Shown: positions 48,324-57,344, counted from the stretch's first letter. The stretch: 64,000 bases of DNA from Bacillota bacterium (GCA_023410595.1 JAEYPO010000017.1:1-64000); one strand, 5' to 3'. Numbers and translations are program-made. Notes: generated by a model not told the origin, from the letters alone.

Positions 48324-49109
48324 TTACTGGTTTGAATACCGTTCCAGGAAGCGTATGGTGCGTTCCTGCTTAGGGCTGCCCAGCACCTCTTCCGGCGTGC
48401 CTGTTTCCACGACGACTCCGTCGTCCATAAATACAATGGTGTTTGCCACATCGCGGGCGAACTGCATCTCGTGCGTCACGATGACCATGGTGGTGTTCTT
48501 CTCGGCAAGTGTGCGAATGACCTTTAATACCTCGCCCGTCAGCTCCGGGTCGAGAGCGCTGGTGGGTTCGTCAAAGCAGAGGACGTCGGGCGAGAGCGCG
48601 AGAGCGCGGGCTATGGCCACCCGCTGCTGCTGCCCGCCCGATAGCTGGTGGGGATAAAGATGCATCTTATCGGTAAGCCCCACCTGATCGAGAAGCTCAG
48701 CGGCTTTATCGCTGATCTCACTCAAAATCGCTTTACGGTTTTCCTTATAGTCGCCGCGTTCTCTCGCGAGAAGCTCGCCCGCAAGCTTTACGTTGCCAAG
48801 CGCAGTATACTGGGGAAACAGATTGAACGACTGGAACACAAGCCCGAAATGCAGGCGGTTTGTGCGTATTTGCTTTTCCGTAAGCAGCGCGGAGTCCGAC
48901 GCGTCAAACAGCGTCTTGCCGTTGACGATTATCTGCCCGCCGTCAGGTTTTTCAAGAAAGTTAAGGCACCGCAGCAGCGTCGTTTTACCGCTGCCGGAGG
49001 AGCCTATGACGGCGACGACTTCGCCCTTGTCAAGGCTGAAGCCTACGTCCTTCAATACCTCTGTTTCGCCGAAACGTTTGGATATGTTTTTTACCTCAAG
49101 TACAGACAT
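48324..49109 (-). CDS. Polar amino acid ABC transporter ATPase (GlnQ/HisP family)
   Basis: The protein has 261 residues. Walker A GSSGSGKTTLL, Q-loop LVFQSFNLFPQ, signature LSGGQQQRVAIARALAL and Walker B DVLCFDEPTSALDPE are all present. It powers the importer formed with the permease and binding protein encoded upstream in the same leftward unit. The 12-bp gap to the permease gene supports cotranscription. Confidence 0.92.
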   Translation of the reverse strand: MSVLEVKNISKRFGETEVLKDVGFSLDKGEVVAVIGSSGSGKTTLLRCLNFLEKPDGGQIIVNGKTLFDASDSALLTEKQIRTNRLHFGLVFQSFNLFPQYTALGNVKLAGELLARERGDYKENRKAILSEISDKAAELLDQVGLTDKMHLYPHQLSGGQQQRVAIARALALSPDVLCFDEPTSALDPELTGEVLKVIRTLAEKNTTMVIVTHEMQFARDVANTIVFMDDGVVVETGTPEEVLGSPKQERTIRFLERYSNQ

Positions 49110-49121
49110 TTTGAATACTCC

Positions 49122-49778
49122 CTAAACCCGGAAAAAGCCGAGCTTCTTTTCCAGACGCCCCAGCAGCAGTGTGAGAATGCCGCTGAACACCAGATAGTAG
49201 ACGCCTGTAAAGAACAGCGGCCAGATGGCGCCTGAAGATTTTATAAACGCCTGACCGTTCCAGATGATCTCGTATACCGATATAACCCGTGCAAGCGAAG
49301 TGTCCTTTACAAGAGTGATTATCTCATTGCCCATGGGCGGCACTATGCGCTTTACGACCTGCAGCAGTATGACACGGAAAAATATCTGGCTTTTCGTCAT
49401 GCCAAGGACCAGCCCCGCCTCGGTCTGCCCTTTCGGTACGCCCTCTATGCCGCCGCGGTATATCTCGGAGAAATAGCAGGCGTAGTTGATGATGAAGGCA
49501 ACCAGCGCGGCGATGAACCGGCCGGAGCCGCCGTCCCACCAGTTGCTGCCGAGTATCAAGCCCGGACCGTAGTAGATTATGAGCAGCTGAAGCATGAGCG
49601 GCGTGCCGCGTACGATCCATACGATGAATTTGACCGAGTATTTAAGCGGCCTAAACCGGCTCATAGAGCCGAAAGATATTATAAGACCAAGCGGGAACGC
49701 TCCGAGCAGCGTCAGAGAGAACAGCTTGAGCGTTTCCAGAAAGCCCTCGTTCAACGAGGCAAGAACATTTTGAAACAT
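49122..49778 (-). CDS. Polar amino acid ABC transporter permease (HisM/GlnP family)
   Basis: The protein has 218 residues from the ATG at 49776-49778; GTGAGG lies six bases before it. A GTG at 49790 is in frame but overlaps that site. It has about five membrane helices, with the EAA-like loop in PKGQTEAGLVLGMTKSQIFFRVILLQVVKRIVPP. A single permease gene suggests a homodimeric channel. Confidence 0.9.
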   Translation of the reverse strand: MFQNVLASLNEGFLETLKLFSLTLLGAFPLGLIISFGSMSRFRPLKYSVKFIVWIVRGTPLMLQLLIIYYGPGLILGSNWWDGGSGRFIAALVAFIINYACYFSEIYRGGIEGVPKGQTEAGLVLGMTKSQIFFRVILLQVVKRIVPPMGNEIITLVKDTSLARVISVYEIIWNGQAFIKSSGAIWPLFFTGVYYLVFSGILTLLLGRLEKKLGFFRV

Positions 49779-49812
49779 GGAGAGCCTCACATCTTAATAT
49801 TTCCTTAGCCAT

Positions 49813-49846
49813 ATAAAGGCAGAAAGCACGCGCTCTCTGCCTTTAT
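49813..49846 (-). promoter_or_regulatory. Intercistronic stem-loop after the amino-acid binding-protein gene
   Basis: ATAAAGGCAGA (49813-49823) pairs with TCTGCCTTTAT (49836-49846) around a 12-base loop, between the binding-protein and permease genes. No U-tract follows in the direction of transcription, so it probably stabilises upstream mRNA or attenuates partly. Confidence 0.6.
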
Positions 49847-49868
49847 AAAATTCTATTCAGCAGTGAGC

Positions 49869-50657
49869 TTACTGGGCGAGTATGGACTCCTGTACGCCGT
49901 AAGTCTTGGCGCATTCTATCATTGAACCGTCCGCGTACGCCTTGGCGAAGAACTCATTTAAGGCTTTGGCAAGATCGCTTCCCTTGCGGAAGCCGACGCC
50001 GAACTTCTCGGAGTTGAGCGCCACGGTGTGAGCGAGATCAGGATAGCTCGTGCCTTCGCCTATTACAGCCCCCGCCATAAGCAGGTCTATTACGCAGGCG
50101 TCGGACGTACCGGCGGCAACTTCCATTACAGCGGCAGCCTGGCTCTGTACAGAAACGTGCTCGTAACCGAGCTCTTTAACGGCCTTTTCACCGGCGGAGC
50201 CGGATTCAACCGCGAACGTAAGGCCTTTAACGCTGACCTCATCCTTGTATTTGTCCGCTTCGGAAGCCGGGACAACTACGACCTGAGCGTTGTCGCAGTA
50301 GGCGTTTGAGCATTCCATTGATTTGAGCACTTCGTCGATTAGCGTCATGCCGTTCCAAACGCAGTCGATAGACTTTGCTTCAAGCTCGAGAATCTTATTA
50401 TCCCAGTCTATCTCCACGAATTCCGCTTTGACTCCCAAAGATTTCGCAAAAGCCGCCGCCATTTCGGCGTCGAAGCCTATCCAGCTGCCGCTTTCGTCTT
50501 TATAATCCATAGGCGGGTAATCAGTAATACCGACTATAAGCGTACCCTTGCCCTGAATGTATTCTTTGTCAGTCTGGCTCTTGTCAACAGGTTTGGCGCA
50601 GGCGGTGAAGCAAAACGCCATAACAACGACAAGTATTAGTGCTATGATTTTTTTCAT
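49869..50657 (-). CDS. Polar amino acid ABC transporter substrate-binding lipoprotein
   Basis: The protein has 262 residues. The lipoprotein signal ends in FCFTACAKP, with the lipobox Cys at about residue 20. The SBP_bac_3 domain starts GTLIVGITDYPPMDYKDESG and has SWIGFDAEMAAAFAKSLG, typical of polar amino acid or cystine receptors. GGAGG precedes the start on the minus strand. It is the first gene of the leftward importer unit. Confidence 0.92.
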   Translation of the reverse strand: MKKIIALILVVVMAFCFTACAKPVDKSQTDKEYIQGKGTLIVGITDYPPMDYKDESGSWIGFDAEMAAAFAKSLGVKAEFVEIDWDNKILELEAKSIDCVWNGMTLIDEVLKSMECSNAYCDNAQVVVVPASEADKYKDEVSVKGLTFAVESGSAGEKAVKELGYEHVSVQSQAAAVMEVAAGTSDACVIDLLMAGAVIGEGTSYPDLAHTVALNSEKFGVGFRKGSDLAKALNEFFAKAYADGSMIECAKTYGVQESILAQ

Positions 50658-50710
50658 TATTTTCCTCCGGATATTGACGGCATACTGCCGTTAAAATTTA
50701 TAGTGATATC

Positions 50711-50738
50711 ATAATAACATATTAACACGATAAAACAA
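50711..50738 (-). promoter_or_regulatory. Candidate promoter of the amino acid importer (leftward)
   Basis: On the minus strand TTGTTT (50738-50733) and TATTAT (50716-50711) are spaced by 16 bp, about 55 bp upstream of the binding-protein start. One copy of the 7-mer ATAACAT overlaps the -10. Confidence 0.45.
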
Positions 50739-50836
50739 GCTTTTTACGCATTTCAATGCTGATTTTCAGCTGTTTGCAGCATTTGAAAGGCATTGTCTGG
50801 GATAACATGAGAATCGATGTTATTTAAGTATGTTAT
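50714..50836. promoter_or_regulatory. Four copies of a 7-bp motif (ATAACAT/ATGTTAT), possible operator
   Basis: ATAACAT occurs at 50714-50720 and 50802-50808, and its complement ATGTTAT at 50817-50823 and 50830-50836. The middle two form an inverted repeat with an eight-base spacer (50802-50823). The first overlaps the -10 of the importer promoter. A regulator binding this palindrome would fit, but no regulator gene is adjacent. The rest of 50840-51105 has only a weak hairpin (50934-50953) and no gene. Confidence 0.35.
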
Positions 50837-51105
50837 TTACGGCCGGGGAGTATTAAGTTTGTTCTTTGCGGCAACGGCAGGGAGCCGTCCGCTCGCGCTG
50901 CTGAAACATGCGCCGAGTATGTTTATGTTGTAGGCCCGTCGGTTTCATCGGGCAGGCGGCTTTTATGAAAGACTGACTTTACAAACAGTGGATTTTAGAT
51001 TACCGTATAGCTATGCCTTAATATCAATGTCTCCAAAAGCCTAAGGTTTATTGAAACAGTGAACAGCTGTTCCAGGGCGATATCAATGCATCGGGAAGGT
51101 GGATT

Positions 51106-52080
51106 ATGGCGGAGCTTCGATATAATCCGTTTAAAAACGATTGGGTGATGGTAGCCTCGGTCCGGCAGGACAGGCCGCAGATGCCAAAGGACTGGTGCCC
51201 GTTCTGTCCGGGGTCGGGCAGGGTGGATGAATATGACGTGCTGAAGTACGACAACGATTTTCCGGCGCTTTCGATGGATCCGCCAAAGCCCGACGATGTG
51301 GCAGGCGGCTTCTTCAAGGCTGAAAAATCGTACGGCAAATGTGAGGTAATACTGTATTCGCCCGATCATACGGCCACGCTGCCCGAGCTTCCGGTAAGCC
51401 ATATAAGGAAGCTTGTCGATCTCTGGTGCGAACGTTTCGCGGAGCTTTCCCGCTACGACAGATCAAGATATGTTATGATATTTGAGAACCGCGGCGAAGC
51501 GGTGGGCGTTACCATGCCGCACCCGCACGGCCAGATTTACGCATATCCGTTCATTCCTAAAAAAATCGAGCAAAAGCTTGAAAACTCAAGGAAATATAAA
51601 AAGGATACGGGACGCTGCCTTTTCTGCGACTGGCTCAAAGCCGAGCGGGAGTTTAAAAAGCGCGTAATCTTTGAGGACGATCATTTCAGCGTCATCATAC
51701 CGTTCTTTGCGGAGTTTGTATACGCAACGCAGATAATACTAAAAAGGCACATAAATTACATAACAGAGCTAAGCGACGAAGAAAAGACTGCGCTGGCCGC
51801 GGTATTGAGAAACACTGTCGGCATGTACGACAGCCTGTTCGGCACGCCGTTCCCTTATATGATGTGCATGTACAACGCGCCTGTAAATACCGGCGACGTA
51901 GACGACTTTCACTTCCACATCGAGTTCTTCCCGCCTATGCGCTCCAAAAATGTACAGCAGTTCCTCGCGTCCAGCGAGACGGGAGCGGGCGCGCACTGCA
52001 ACCCGAGCGCTCCCGAGGAAAAGGCTGTTGAATTGAGAGAAGCTTACCTAAGATACACGGCGGGACAGGGGGAAGCTTAA
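51106..52080 (+). CDS. galT: Galactose-1-phosphate uridylyltransferase
   Basis: The protein has 324 residues. The start ELRYNPFKNDWVMVASVRQDRP, the zinc-like WCPFCPGSG and the active site GVTMPHPHGQIYAYP (His-Pro-His, nucleotidylated His) identify GalT of class I. A second zinc region CLFCDWL is present. It exchanges UMP between UDP-glucose and galactose-1-phosphate. No galK or galE is nearby, so it may work on other sugar-1-phosphates or with partners elsewhere. Confidence 0.9.
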   Translation: MAELRYNPFKNDWVMVASVRQDRPQMPKDWCPFCPGSGRVDEYDVLKYDNDFPALSMDPPKPDDVAGGFFKAEKSYGKCEVILYSPDHTATLPELPVSHIRKLVDLWCERFAELSRYDRSRYVMIFENRGEAVGVTMPHPHGQIYAYPFIPKKIEQKLENSRKYKKDTGRCLFCDWLKAEREFKKRVIFEDDHFSVIIPFFAEFVYATQIILKRHINYITELSDEEKTALAAVLRNTVGMYDSLFGTPFPYMMCMYNAPVNTGDVDDFHFHIEFFPPMRSKNVQQFLASSETGAGAHCNPSAPEEKAVELREAYLRYTAGQGEA

Positions 52081-52140
52081 CTAAAAAGTGCAATGGAGCG
52101 TCGTTCAGCAGTAAAATCCACTATATAGCAACGGAGGATT

Positions 52141-53001
52141 ATGAAGACATATTTGGACTGCCTGCCGTGCGTGCTGCGGCAGGTACTGGAGGCGTCAAAG
52201 ATATCGACGGATAACGAAGAGCTGCAAAATGAAATAATGGCCCAAACGCTTAAGGGTTTAGCGGATTATAAAAGATACAGAAATTCGCCCGAAGTCTGCA
52301 GAGTAATGCACGGCATCGTAAAAAAACATACGGGCGTGGCGGACCCATACAGGGAAATCAAGCAAAGGGATATACAAACGGCATTGAAACTTCTGCCGGC
52401 GCTTAAGCGGTATATAGAAGGCAGGGAAGACCGCTTATACGGGGCGCTGAAAGCCGCCGCTACCGGCAATGTGCTTGATTCCTCCATCAGCAACAGCATC
52501 AATTTTGAGGCCTGTCTGGAAACCGAGCTTAACAAACCCTTTTCTGTCTGCGATATCGATATGCTAAAGGAACGGCTAAAAGTTTCGAAAACGCTGTTGA
52601 TTATAGGAGACAACGCCGGAGAGACCGTATTGGATCGCATACTTTTGGAAGAGCTGCCGCCTTTTGACGTTACGTACGCCGTTAGAAGCGCGCCGATAAT
52701 AAACGACGCGACTGAAGAAGACGCGCACGCGTCGGGGCTTGAAACATACGCACGTATTATCTCTACAGGCTGCAACGTGCCGGGCGTAAATCTTGACGAG
52801 TGCAGCCGGGAGTTTCTCGAAGTTTTTTACGGCGCGGATATTGTAATATGCAAAGGACAGGGTAATTATGAAACTCTTTCGGATTGCGACAGGGAGCTGT
52901 TCTTTCTGCTCAAGGCCAAGTGCGCAGTGCTCGCAAGGCTCTTGAATGTCAGCTTGAACTCTTATATTTTTAAGTATTTAAAAAGCGTTGAACAAAGATG
53001 A
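52141..53001 (+). CDS. DUF89/ARMT1-family damage-control phosphatase-like protein
   Basis: The protein has 286 residues. It begins MKTYLDCLPCVLRQVLEASK with the Cys pair CLPC typical of the archaeal/bacterial subgroup. The metal and phosphate site is visible in LIIGDNAGETVLDRILLEEL and VRSAPIINDATEEDA, followed by CKGQGNYETLSD. Family members are metal-dependent phosphatases thought to clear damaged phosphometabolites such as sugar phosphates. ACGGAGGA precedes the start; it may be cotranscribed with galT, 60 bp upstream. Confidence 0.85.
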   Translation: MKTYLDCLPCVLRQVLEASKISTDNEELQNEIMAQTLKGLADYKRYRNSPEVCRVMHGIVKKHTGVADPYREIKQRDIQTALKLLPALKRYIEGREDRLYGALKAAATGNVLDSSISNSINFEACLETELNKPFSVCDIDMLKERLKVSKTLLIIGDNAGETVLDRILLEELPPFDVTYAVRSAPIINDATEEDAHASGLETYARIISTGCNVPGVNLDECSREFLEVFYGADIVICKGQGNYETLSDCDRELFFLLKAKCAVLARLLNVSLNSYIFKYLKSVEQR

Positions 53002-53045
53002 GAGAATCGGATAGCAGGGGCAAGTGTTCAAATTAAGGCTATAAC

Positions 53046-53123
53046 GATGGAAAGCTCTCAAACGTCCGCAGGCTCATTGCGAAAACGATGCACGAATCGC
53101 TTTCCCAAACGGCGTACCGACAT
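53046..53123 (+). pseudogene. Remnant of a dihydrolipoamide acyltransferase (E2) gene
   Basis: In the gap before the dihydrolipoyl dehydrogenase gene, one frame reads KLSNVRRLIAKTMHESLSQTA, which is the conserved start of the E2 catalytic domain (compare the R-x-x-IA-x-x-M-x-x-SL-x-x-x-A pattern). The frame has a stop just upstream (TAA at 53034-53036) and loses similarity after about 25 residues. No lipoyl domain or catalytic HHxxxDG is present. It is best read as a deletion fossil of an E2 gene that once stood before lpd. Confidence 0.6.
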
Positions 53124-53154
53124 AGATTTTTAATTAATCGGGAGAAGGCATGGC

Positions 53155-54525
53155 ATGTACGATTTGATAGTTATAGGCGGCGGGCCCGCGGGGTACCGCG
53201 CCGCAGAACTGGCGGGAGAAGAGAATTTAAGCGTACTGCTTATTGAAAAAAGAGAGGTTGGGGGCGTGTGCCTCAATGAAGGCTGCATACCCACAAAGAC
53301 GCTGCTCTATTCCGCGAAGCTCAAGGACGGCGCGGAGCACGGCGAAAAGTACGGCGTAATTGCGGACGGCATAACGCTCGACCATAAGGCTGTCATAGCG
53401 CGCAAGAACAAGGTCGTTAAGACGCTCGTGGCGGGCGTGAAGGCGAAGCTGCGCGCGGCGGGCGTCAAGACCGTTGCAGGCGAGGCGGTTATAGTGGGAC
53501 GCGGCGAAGGCTTTGAAGTGAAGTGCGGCGAAGAGGTACACGTGGGGAAACGGCTTCTTATAGCGGCGGGCTCCGTGCCTATAGTTCCGCCGATACCGGG
53601 CATTAAAGAAGCGCTTGCGGCGGGAACCGCGGTGACAAGCAGGGAAGCGCTGGACCTAACGGCTGTTCCACAACGGCTCGTCGTGATAGGCGGCGGAGTT
53701 ATCGGCCTCGAGATGGCGAGCTACTTTACTTCGGCGGGCAGCGACGTGACCGTAGTCGAGATGCTCGGCAGCATAGGAGGCTCTATCGATACGGACATAG
53801 CGAAGCTGCTAAAAAAGAACCTTGAGAAGAAGGGCATAAAGTTTTTACTGGGATGTAAAGTGACAGAGGTAGGAGGCGGTTTTGTCAAAGCACAGTACAG
53901 CACGGGCGAGAAAGAAATAAGCTGTGACCTCGTGCTGCTCTCGGCGGGCAGGCGCGCGGCATCGGACGGCCTCGGGCTTGATAAAATCGGCGTACTTACC
54001 GAAAGAGGCGCCGTTGTTACGGACGAGAAAATGTGCACTAACATTCCGGGCGTATACGCAGCGGGCGATATAAACGGCAAGTCTATGCTGGCGCACACGG
54101 CGTACCGCGAGGCGGAAGTCGCGATAAGCTGTATGCTGGGCAGGGCGGACCGCATGGATTACCGCGCAGTGCCCGGCGTTATATACACGAGCCCCGAGGT
54201 CGCGGGAGTAGGCGAGACGGAGGAATCCGCCAAAGCGGGGGGCATGGAATACAAGTCGAGCACAGTCTCGATGCGCTTTTCGGGCAGATACCTTGCCGAG
54301 AACGAGGGCGGCGACGGAATAGCGAAGATACTCATTGACAGCCGCGGGCGCATAGCCGGGCTGCATATGATAGGCAGCTACGCTTCTGAGATAATATACG
54401 GCGCAAGCATGATGATAGGGAGTGAAATGACGCCAGAGCAGGTTAAAAAGACGATTTTCCCGCATCCGACGGTATCAGAGATAATAAAGGAATGCGTATT
54501 TATGGGGGGCTCCCAAAAAGCCTGA
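53155..54525 (+). CDS. lpdA: Dihydrolipoyl dehydrogenase (E3)
   Basis: The protein has 456 residues. FAD site DLIVIGGGPAGYRAAELA (3-20), redox disulfide GGVCLNEGCIPTKTLL (36-51), NAD site LVVIGGGVIGLEMASYF near 180, second FAD motif GVYAAGDINGKSMLAH near 300 and C-terminal active His-Glu pair FPHPTVSEIIKE are intact. It reoxidises dihydrolipoamide of 2-oxoacid dehydrogenase or glycine cleavage complexes. No E1 or E2 gene is present, only the E2 remnant upstream, so it must serve complexes encoded elsewhere or be left over. Confidence 0.93.
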   Translation: MYDLIVIGGGPAGYRAAELAGEENLSVLLIEKREVGGVCLNEGCIPTKTLLYSAKLKDGAEHGEKYGVIADGITLDHKAVIARKNKVVKTLVAGVKAKLRAAGVKTVAGEAVIVGRGEGFEVKCGEEVHVGKRLLIAAGSVPIVPPIPGIKEALAAGTAVTSREALDLTAVPQRLVVIGGGVIGLEMASYFTSAGSDVTVVEMLGSIGGSIDTDIAKLLKKNLEKKGIKFLLGCKVTEVGGGFVKAQYSTGEKEISCDLVLLSAGRRAASDGLGLDKIGVLTERGAVVTDEKMCTNIPGVYAAGDINGKSMLAHTAYREAEVAISCMLGRADRMDYRAVPGVIYTSPEVAGVGETEESAKAGGMEYKSSTVSMRFSGRYLAENEGGDGIAKILIDSRGRIAGLHMIGSYASEIIYGASMMIGSEMTPEQVKKTIFPHPTVSEIIKECVFMGGSQKA

Positions 54526-54549
54526 AGTGTTTTGGGATATAAAAACAGA

Positions 54550-54580
54550 ACAAGCCGCAAAAAAGGGGGCTTGTTTTTTT
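54550..54580 (+). terminator. Terminator after lpdA
   Basis: ACAAGCC (54550-54556) pairs with GGCTTGT (54568-54574), followed by a T-run to 54580. The remaining 200 bp up to the GH3 gene contain a TATAAT at 54678-54683 without a well-placed -35. Confidence 0.85.
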
Positions 54581-54785
54581 GTTTCAGAGCCTGTAAAAAG
54601 TCAGAGGGCGTATCGGGTTTAAAAAGCAAATATAACAAGTATCCATATTAAGGCTTCTTTACTTTACAGAAATATCTTATAATAGGCTATATAAACAAAA
54701 AACATACGCAACGGGTTACGGCTTATTATCATTGCTTTTCCTAATAATCAGACGTCGATTACAGATTGTATAAAGGAGTTTGTGC

Positions 54786-57170
54786 ATGGATACGATAGAC
54801 GCCCTTATCGCCCGGCTTACCGTGGAGGAGAAGGCCGCTCTGCTCGCGGGCACTAAATCGATGAACACGAACGCCGTGCCGCGCCTTGGAATACCGGGGC
54901 TTACGTTCGCGGACGGCCCGCACGGCCTCAGGAAACTGGCGGGCAGCGGAGTAGACGGCATAGCGGACAGCGAACCGGCTACCGCCTTTCCGACGTCCGC
55001 CACGATAGCATCGGGGTGGAATGAAGAAAACGCTTATCTTGCGGGCGAGGCAATAGGCAGGGAGGCGCTGTGCTGCGGCGTAAATGTAGTGCTCGGGCCG
55101 GGCGTCAATATAAAGCGGGACCCCAGGTGCGGACGAAACTTTGAATACTACTCGGAAGACCCGCTGCTTGCGGGTAAGCTTGGGAGCGCTTTTATTATAG
55201 GCGTTCAAAGCAAGAGCGTTGGCGTTTCCTTAAAACACTTCGCGGCCAACAACAGCGAGAACTTCCGATTTATGGGCGACTCCATAGTGGACGAGCGCGC
55301 ATTAAGAGAGATATATCTAAAAGCGTTTGAGCGTATAGTCAAACAGCAAAGGCCATATACCGTTATGTGCGCCTACAACAGGTTAAACGGCACGTTCTGC
55401 GCTAGCAGCCATAGGCTGCTTACCGAAATACTGAGGGACGAGTGGGGCTTTGACGGGCTTGTGATGAGCGACTGGGGCGCGGTGCAGGACAGGATAGCGT
55501 CCGTTTCAGCGGGCATGGACCTCGAGATGCCGGGCGATACCGCGTATTTCAGAAAGCGGATAATTGACGCCGCGCACAGCGGAGAGCTTAGCGCTGAGGC
55601 GCTCGATAAAGCCGCGCGCAATGTGCTTAGGCTTATCGAGCGGTGCTCGTCTCAGCAAAAAGAAGCTGCGGACTTTGACGCCCACCACGCTCTCGCGGCA
55701 GAGATAGCGGCCGATTGCGCCGTGCTGCTTAAAAACGACGGCGTGCTGCCGCTTTCGCCCGGCGGGAGATATCTTATCGCGGGGGAGATGTTTGAGCGCA
55801 TGCGCTATCAGGGCGCGGGCAGCTCGCTGGTAAATCCCGCCCGGCTGACTACGCCAAAGCAGGCGTTCGATTCGCGCGGCTTATCGTATACACGCGACAT
55901 CAAAGACGTGGCAGACTGCGACGCGATATTATTCTTTGGCGGGCTCGCCGAGGAGTATGAGATGGAGGGCGGCGACAGGGAGGATATATCGTTCCCCAAA
56001 GATCAGCTTGACATGCTTTCGCAGCTTGCAGGTCTCGGCAAGCCGGTCGTTGTTGTGCTTTACGGCGGCTCGCCTATGGAGATACCGTTTGAAGACGGCG
56101 TCGCGGCCATACTCGACATGTACCTTCCCGGGCAGAACGGCGGCGAAGCGACGGCGGCGCTGCTGCTGGGTGAGAAGAACCCGTCGGGCAGGCTCGCGGA
56201 GACATGGCCGCTGCGCTGCCAGGACATACCGTTTTACGACAGTTACAGCAAGACGGAAACAGAGCTGTATCGCGAAAGCGTTTATGTGGGCTACAGATAT
56301 TACGACACGGCGCAAAAACCGGTCAGGTATCCGTTCGGGTACGGGCTGTCATATACATCGTTTGAGTATTCCGGCATTGAAGTTAAGGAGAGCGCGGGCA
56401 CGGTCACGGTGTGCTGCGATGTGCGCAACACCGGCGGCAGGGCGGGAGCGGAGGTAGTGCAGCTATACGCAAGGAAAGCACGCAGCGGTGTTTTCAGGCC
56501 CGACAGGGAGCTTAGGGGCTTTGCTAAAGTATACCTTGAAGCGGGCGAGACAAAACGAGCCGAAATATCGTTTGAAAGAGCCGAGCTTTCATATTATAAC
56601 CCTAAAGAAAAAGCGTGGGTGCTCGAAAACGGCGAATACGAGCTGCTGATAGGCACTTCGAGCAGGGATATACGCCTTGCCGCGCGGCTTGCCGTCTCGG
56701 GCGAGGAAACGCCCTGCCCGTACGGCGAAGACATACTGGCGGCGTACGGCGACGCATCGCGCCTGGAAATAAGCGACGAGGTATATTCGCATCTTATTGG
56801 AAGGGAGCTGCCCGCCCAGCCGGAAAAACTGCCCATCACGCTGGAATCGCGCTTTACTGACCTTAAGCTTACGCTTTGGGGAAGATTGCTATATAAAATA
56901 GTCACAGGGGTTTCGGACAGGCAGTATAAAAAGGCAAAGAAGCTGCCCGCGGGGCCATTGCGCGACAACCGAATTAAAAACGCTTTGTTTTTGCGGCTCA
57001 TGTTCGATTCAAATTCGCTGCGCTCGCTCAGCGTTTCGTCGAGCGGCATGTTTCCGTATCAGTTTGCGCAGGGATTTGCACAGATTGCCAACGGCCACAT
57101 TTTAAGCGGCATAGCGCGTATGTGCAGGAAATACCGCGTTCCGGGGCTTCCCGGCAAGCAAAGAAGCTGA
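54786..57170 (+). CDS. Beta-glucosidase, glycoside hydrolase family 3
   Basis: The protein has 794 residues, starting at the ATG at 54786, seven bases after AAGGAG. The GH3 N-terminal barrel has FADGPHGLRKL, VNVVLGPGVNIKRDPRCGRNFEYYSEDP and the nucleophile Asp in LVMSDWGAVQDR (about residue 228). The GH3 C-terminal domain follows (YLIAGEMFERMRYQGAGSS), then a fibronectin III-like domain (GGRAGAEVVQLYARK...). About 110 further residues form the tail common in Firmicutes homologs (SGMFPYQFAQGFAQIANGH). No signal peptide is present, so it probably acts on imported oligosaccharides in the cytoplasm. Confidence 0.92.
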   Translation: MDTIDALIARLTVEEKAALLAGTKSMNTNAVPRLGIPGLTFADGPHGLRKLAGSGVDGIADSEPATAFPTSATIASGWNEENAYLAGEAIGREALCCGVNVVLGPGVNIKRDPRCGRNFEYYSEDPLLAGKLGSAFIIGVQSKSVGVSLKHFAANNSENFRFMGDSIVDERALREIYLKAFERIVKQQRPYTVMCAYNRLNGTFCASSHRLLTEILRDEWGFDGLVMSDWGAVQDRIASVSAGMDLEMPGDTAYFRKRIIDAAHSGELSAEALDKAARNVLRLIERCSSQQKEAADFDAHHALAAEIAADCAVLLKNDGVLPLSPGGRYLIAGEMFERMRYQGAGSSLVNPARLTTPKQAFDSRGLSYTRDIKDVADCDAILFFGGLAEEYEMEGGDREDISFPKDQLDMLSQLAGLGKPVVVVLYGGSPMEIPFEDGVAAILDMYLPGQNGGEATAALLLGEKNPSGRLAETWPLRCQDIPFYDSYSKTETELYRESVYVGYRYYDTAQKPVRYPFGYGLSYTSFEYSGIEVKESAGTVTVCCDVRNTGGRAGAEVVQLYARKARSGVFRPDRELRGFAKVYLEAGETKRAEISFERAELSYYNPKEKAWVLENGEYELLIGTSSRDIRLAARLAVSGEETPCPYGEDILAAYGDASRLEISDEVYSHLIGRELPAQPEKLPITLESRFTDLKLTLWGRLLYKIVTGVSDRQYKKAKKLPAGPLRDNRIKNALFLRLMFDSNSLRSLSVSSSGMFPYQFAQGFAQIANGHILSGIARMCRKYRVPGLPGKQRS

Positions 57171-57222
57171 TGGGCAGAGGAGCGTCGTTTACGGTGCTTC
57201 GGAGTGTCGATAAAGTTCCTTT

Positions 57223-57344
57223 TGTCATTCCGTCAGCTTCGCTTGAAGGAGCGTAGCGACTGACTACGCAGTGGACGAGAATCTTTAGGAAATAAGCATG
57301 TTTTAAGATTCCCGTCCCTTCGGTCACTTACGTTCGGAATGACA
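57223..57344. repeat. MITE-like palindromic repeat element
   Basis: The terminal inverted repeats TGTCATTCCG (57223-57232) and CGGAATGACA (57335-57344) enclose 122 bp. An inner pair (57274-57285 with 57305-57316, 11 of 12 matching) lets the whole element fold into a long hairpin. It has no open frame and lies between two genes, as dispersed non-autonomous palindromic repeats usually do. A genome-wide copy number cannot be judged from one copy. Confidence 0.65.

Noticed and set aside
50934..50953. Terminator or riboswitch upstream of galT
   Set aside because: Only a 5-bp stem with a 10-base loop and no U-tract; no conserved riboswitch core could be recognised.
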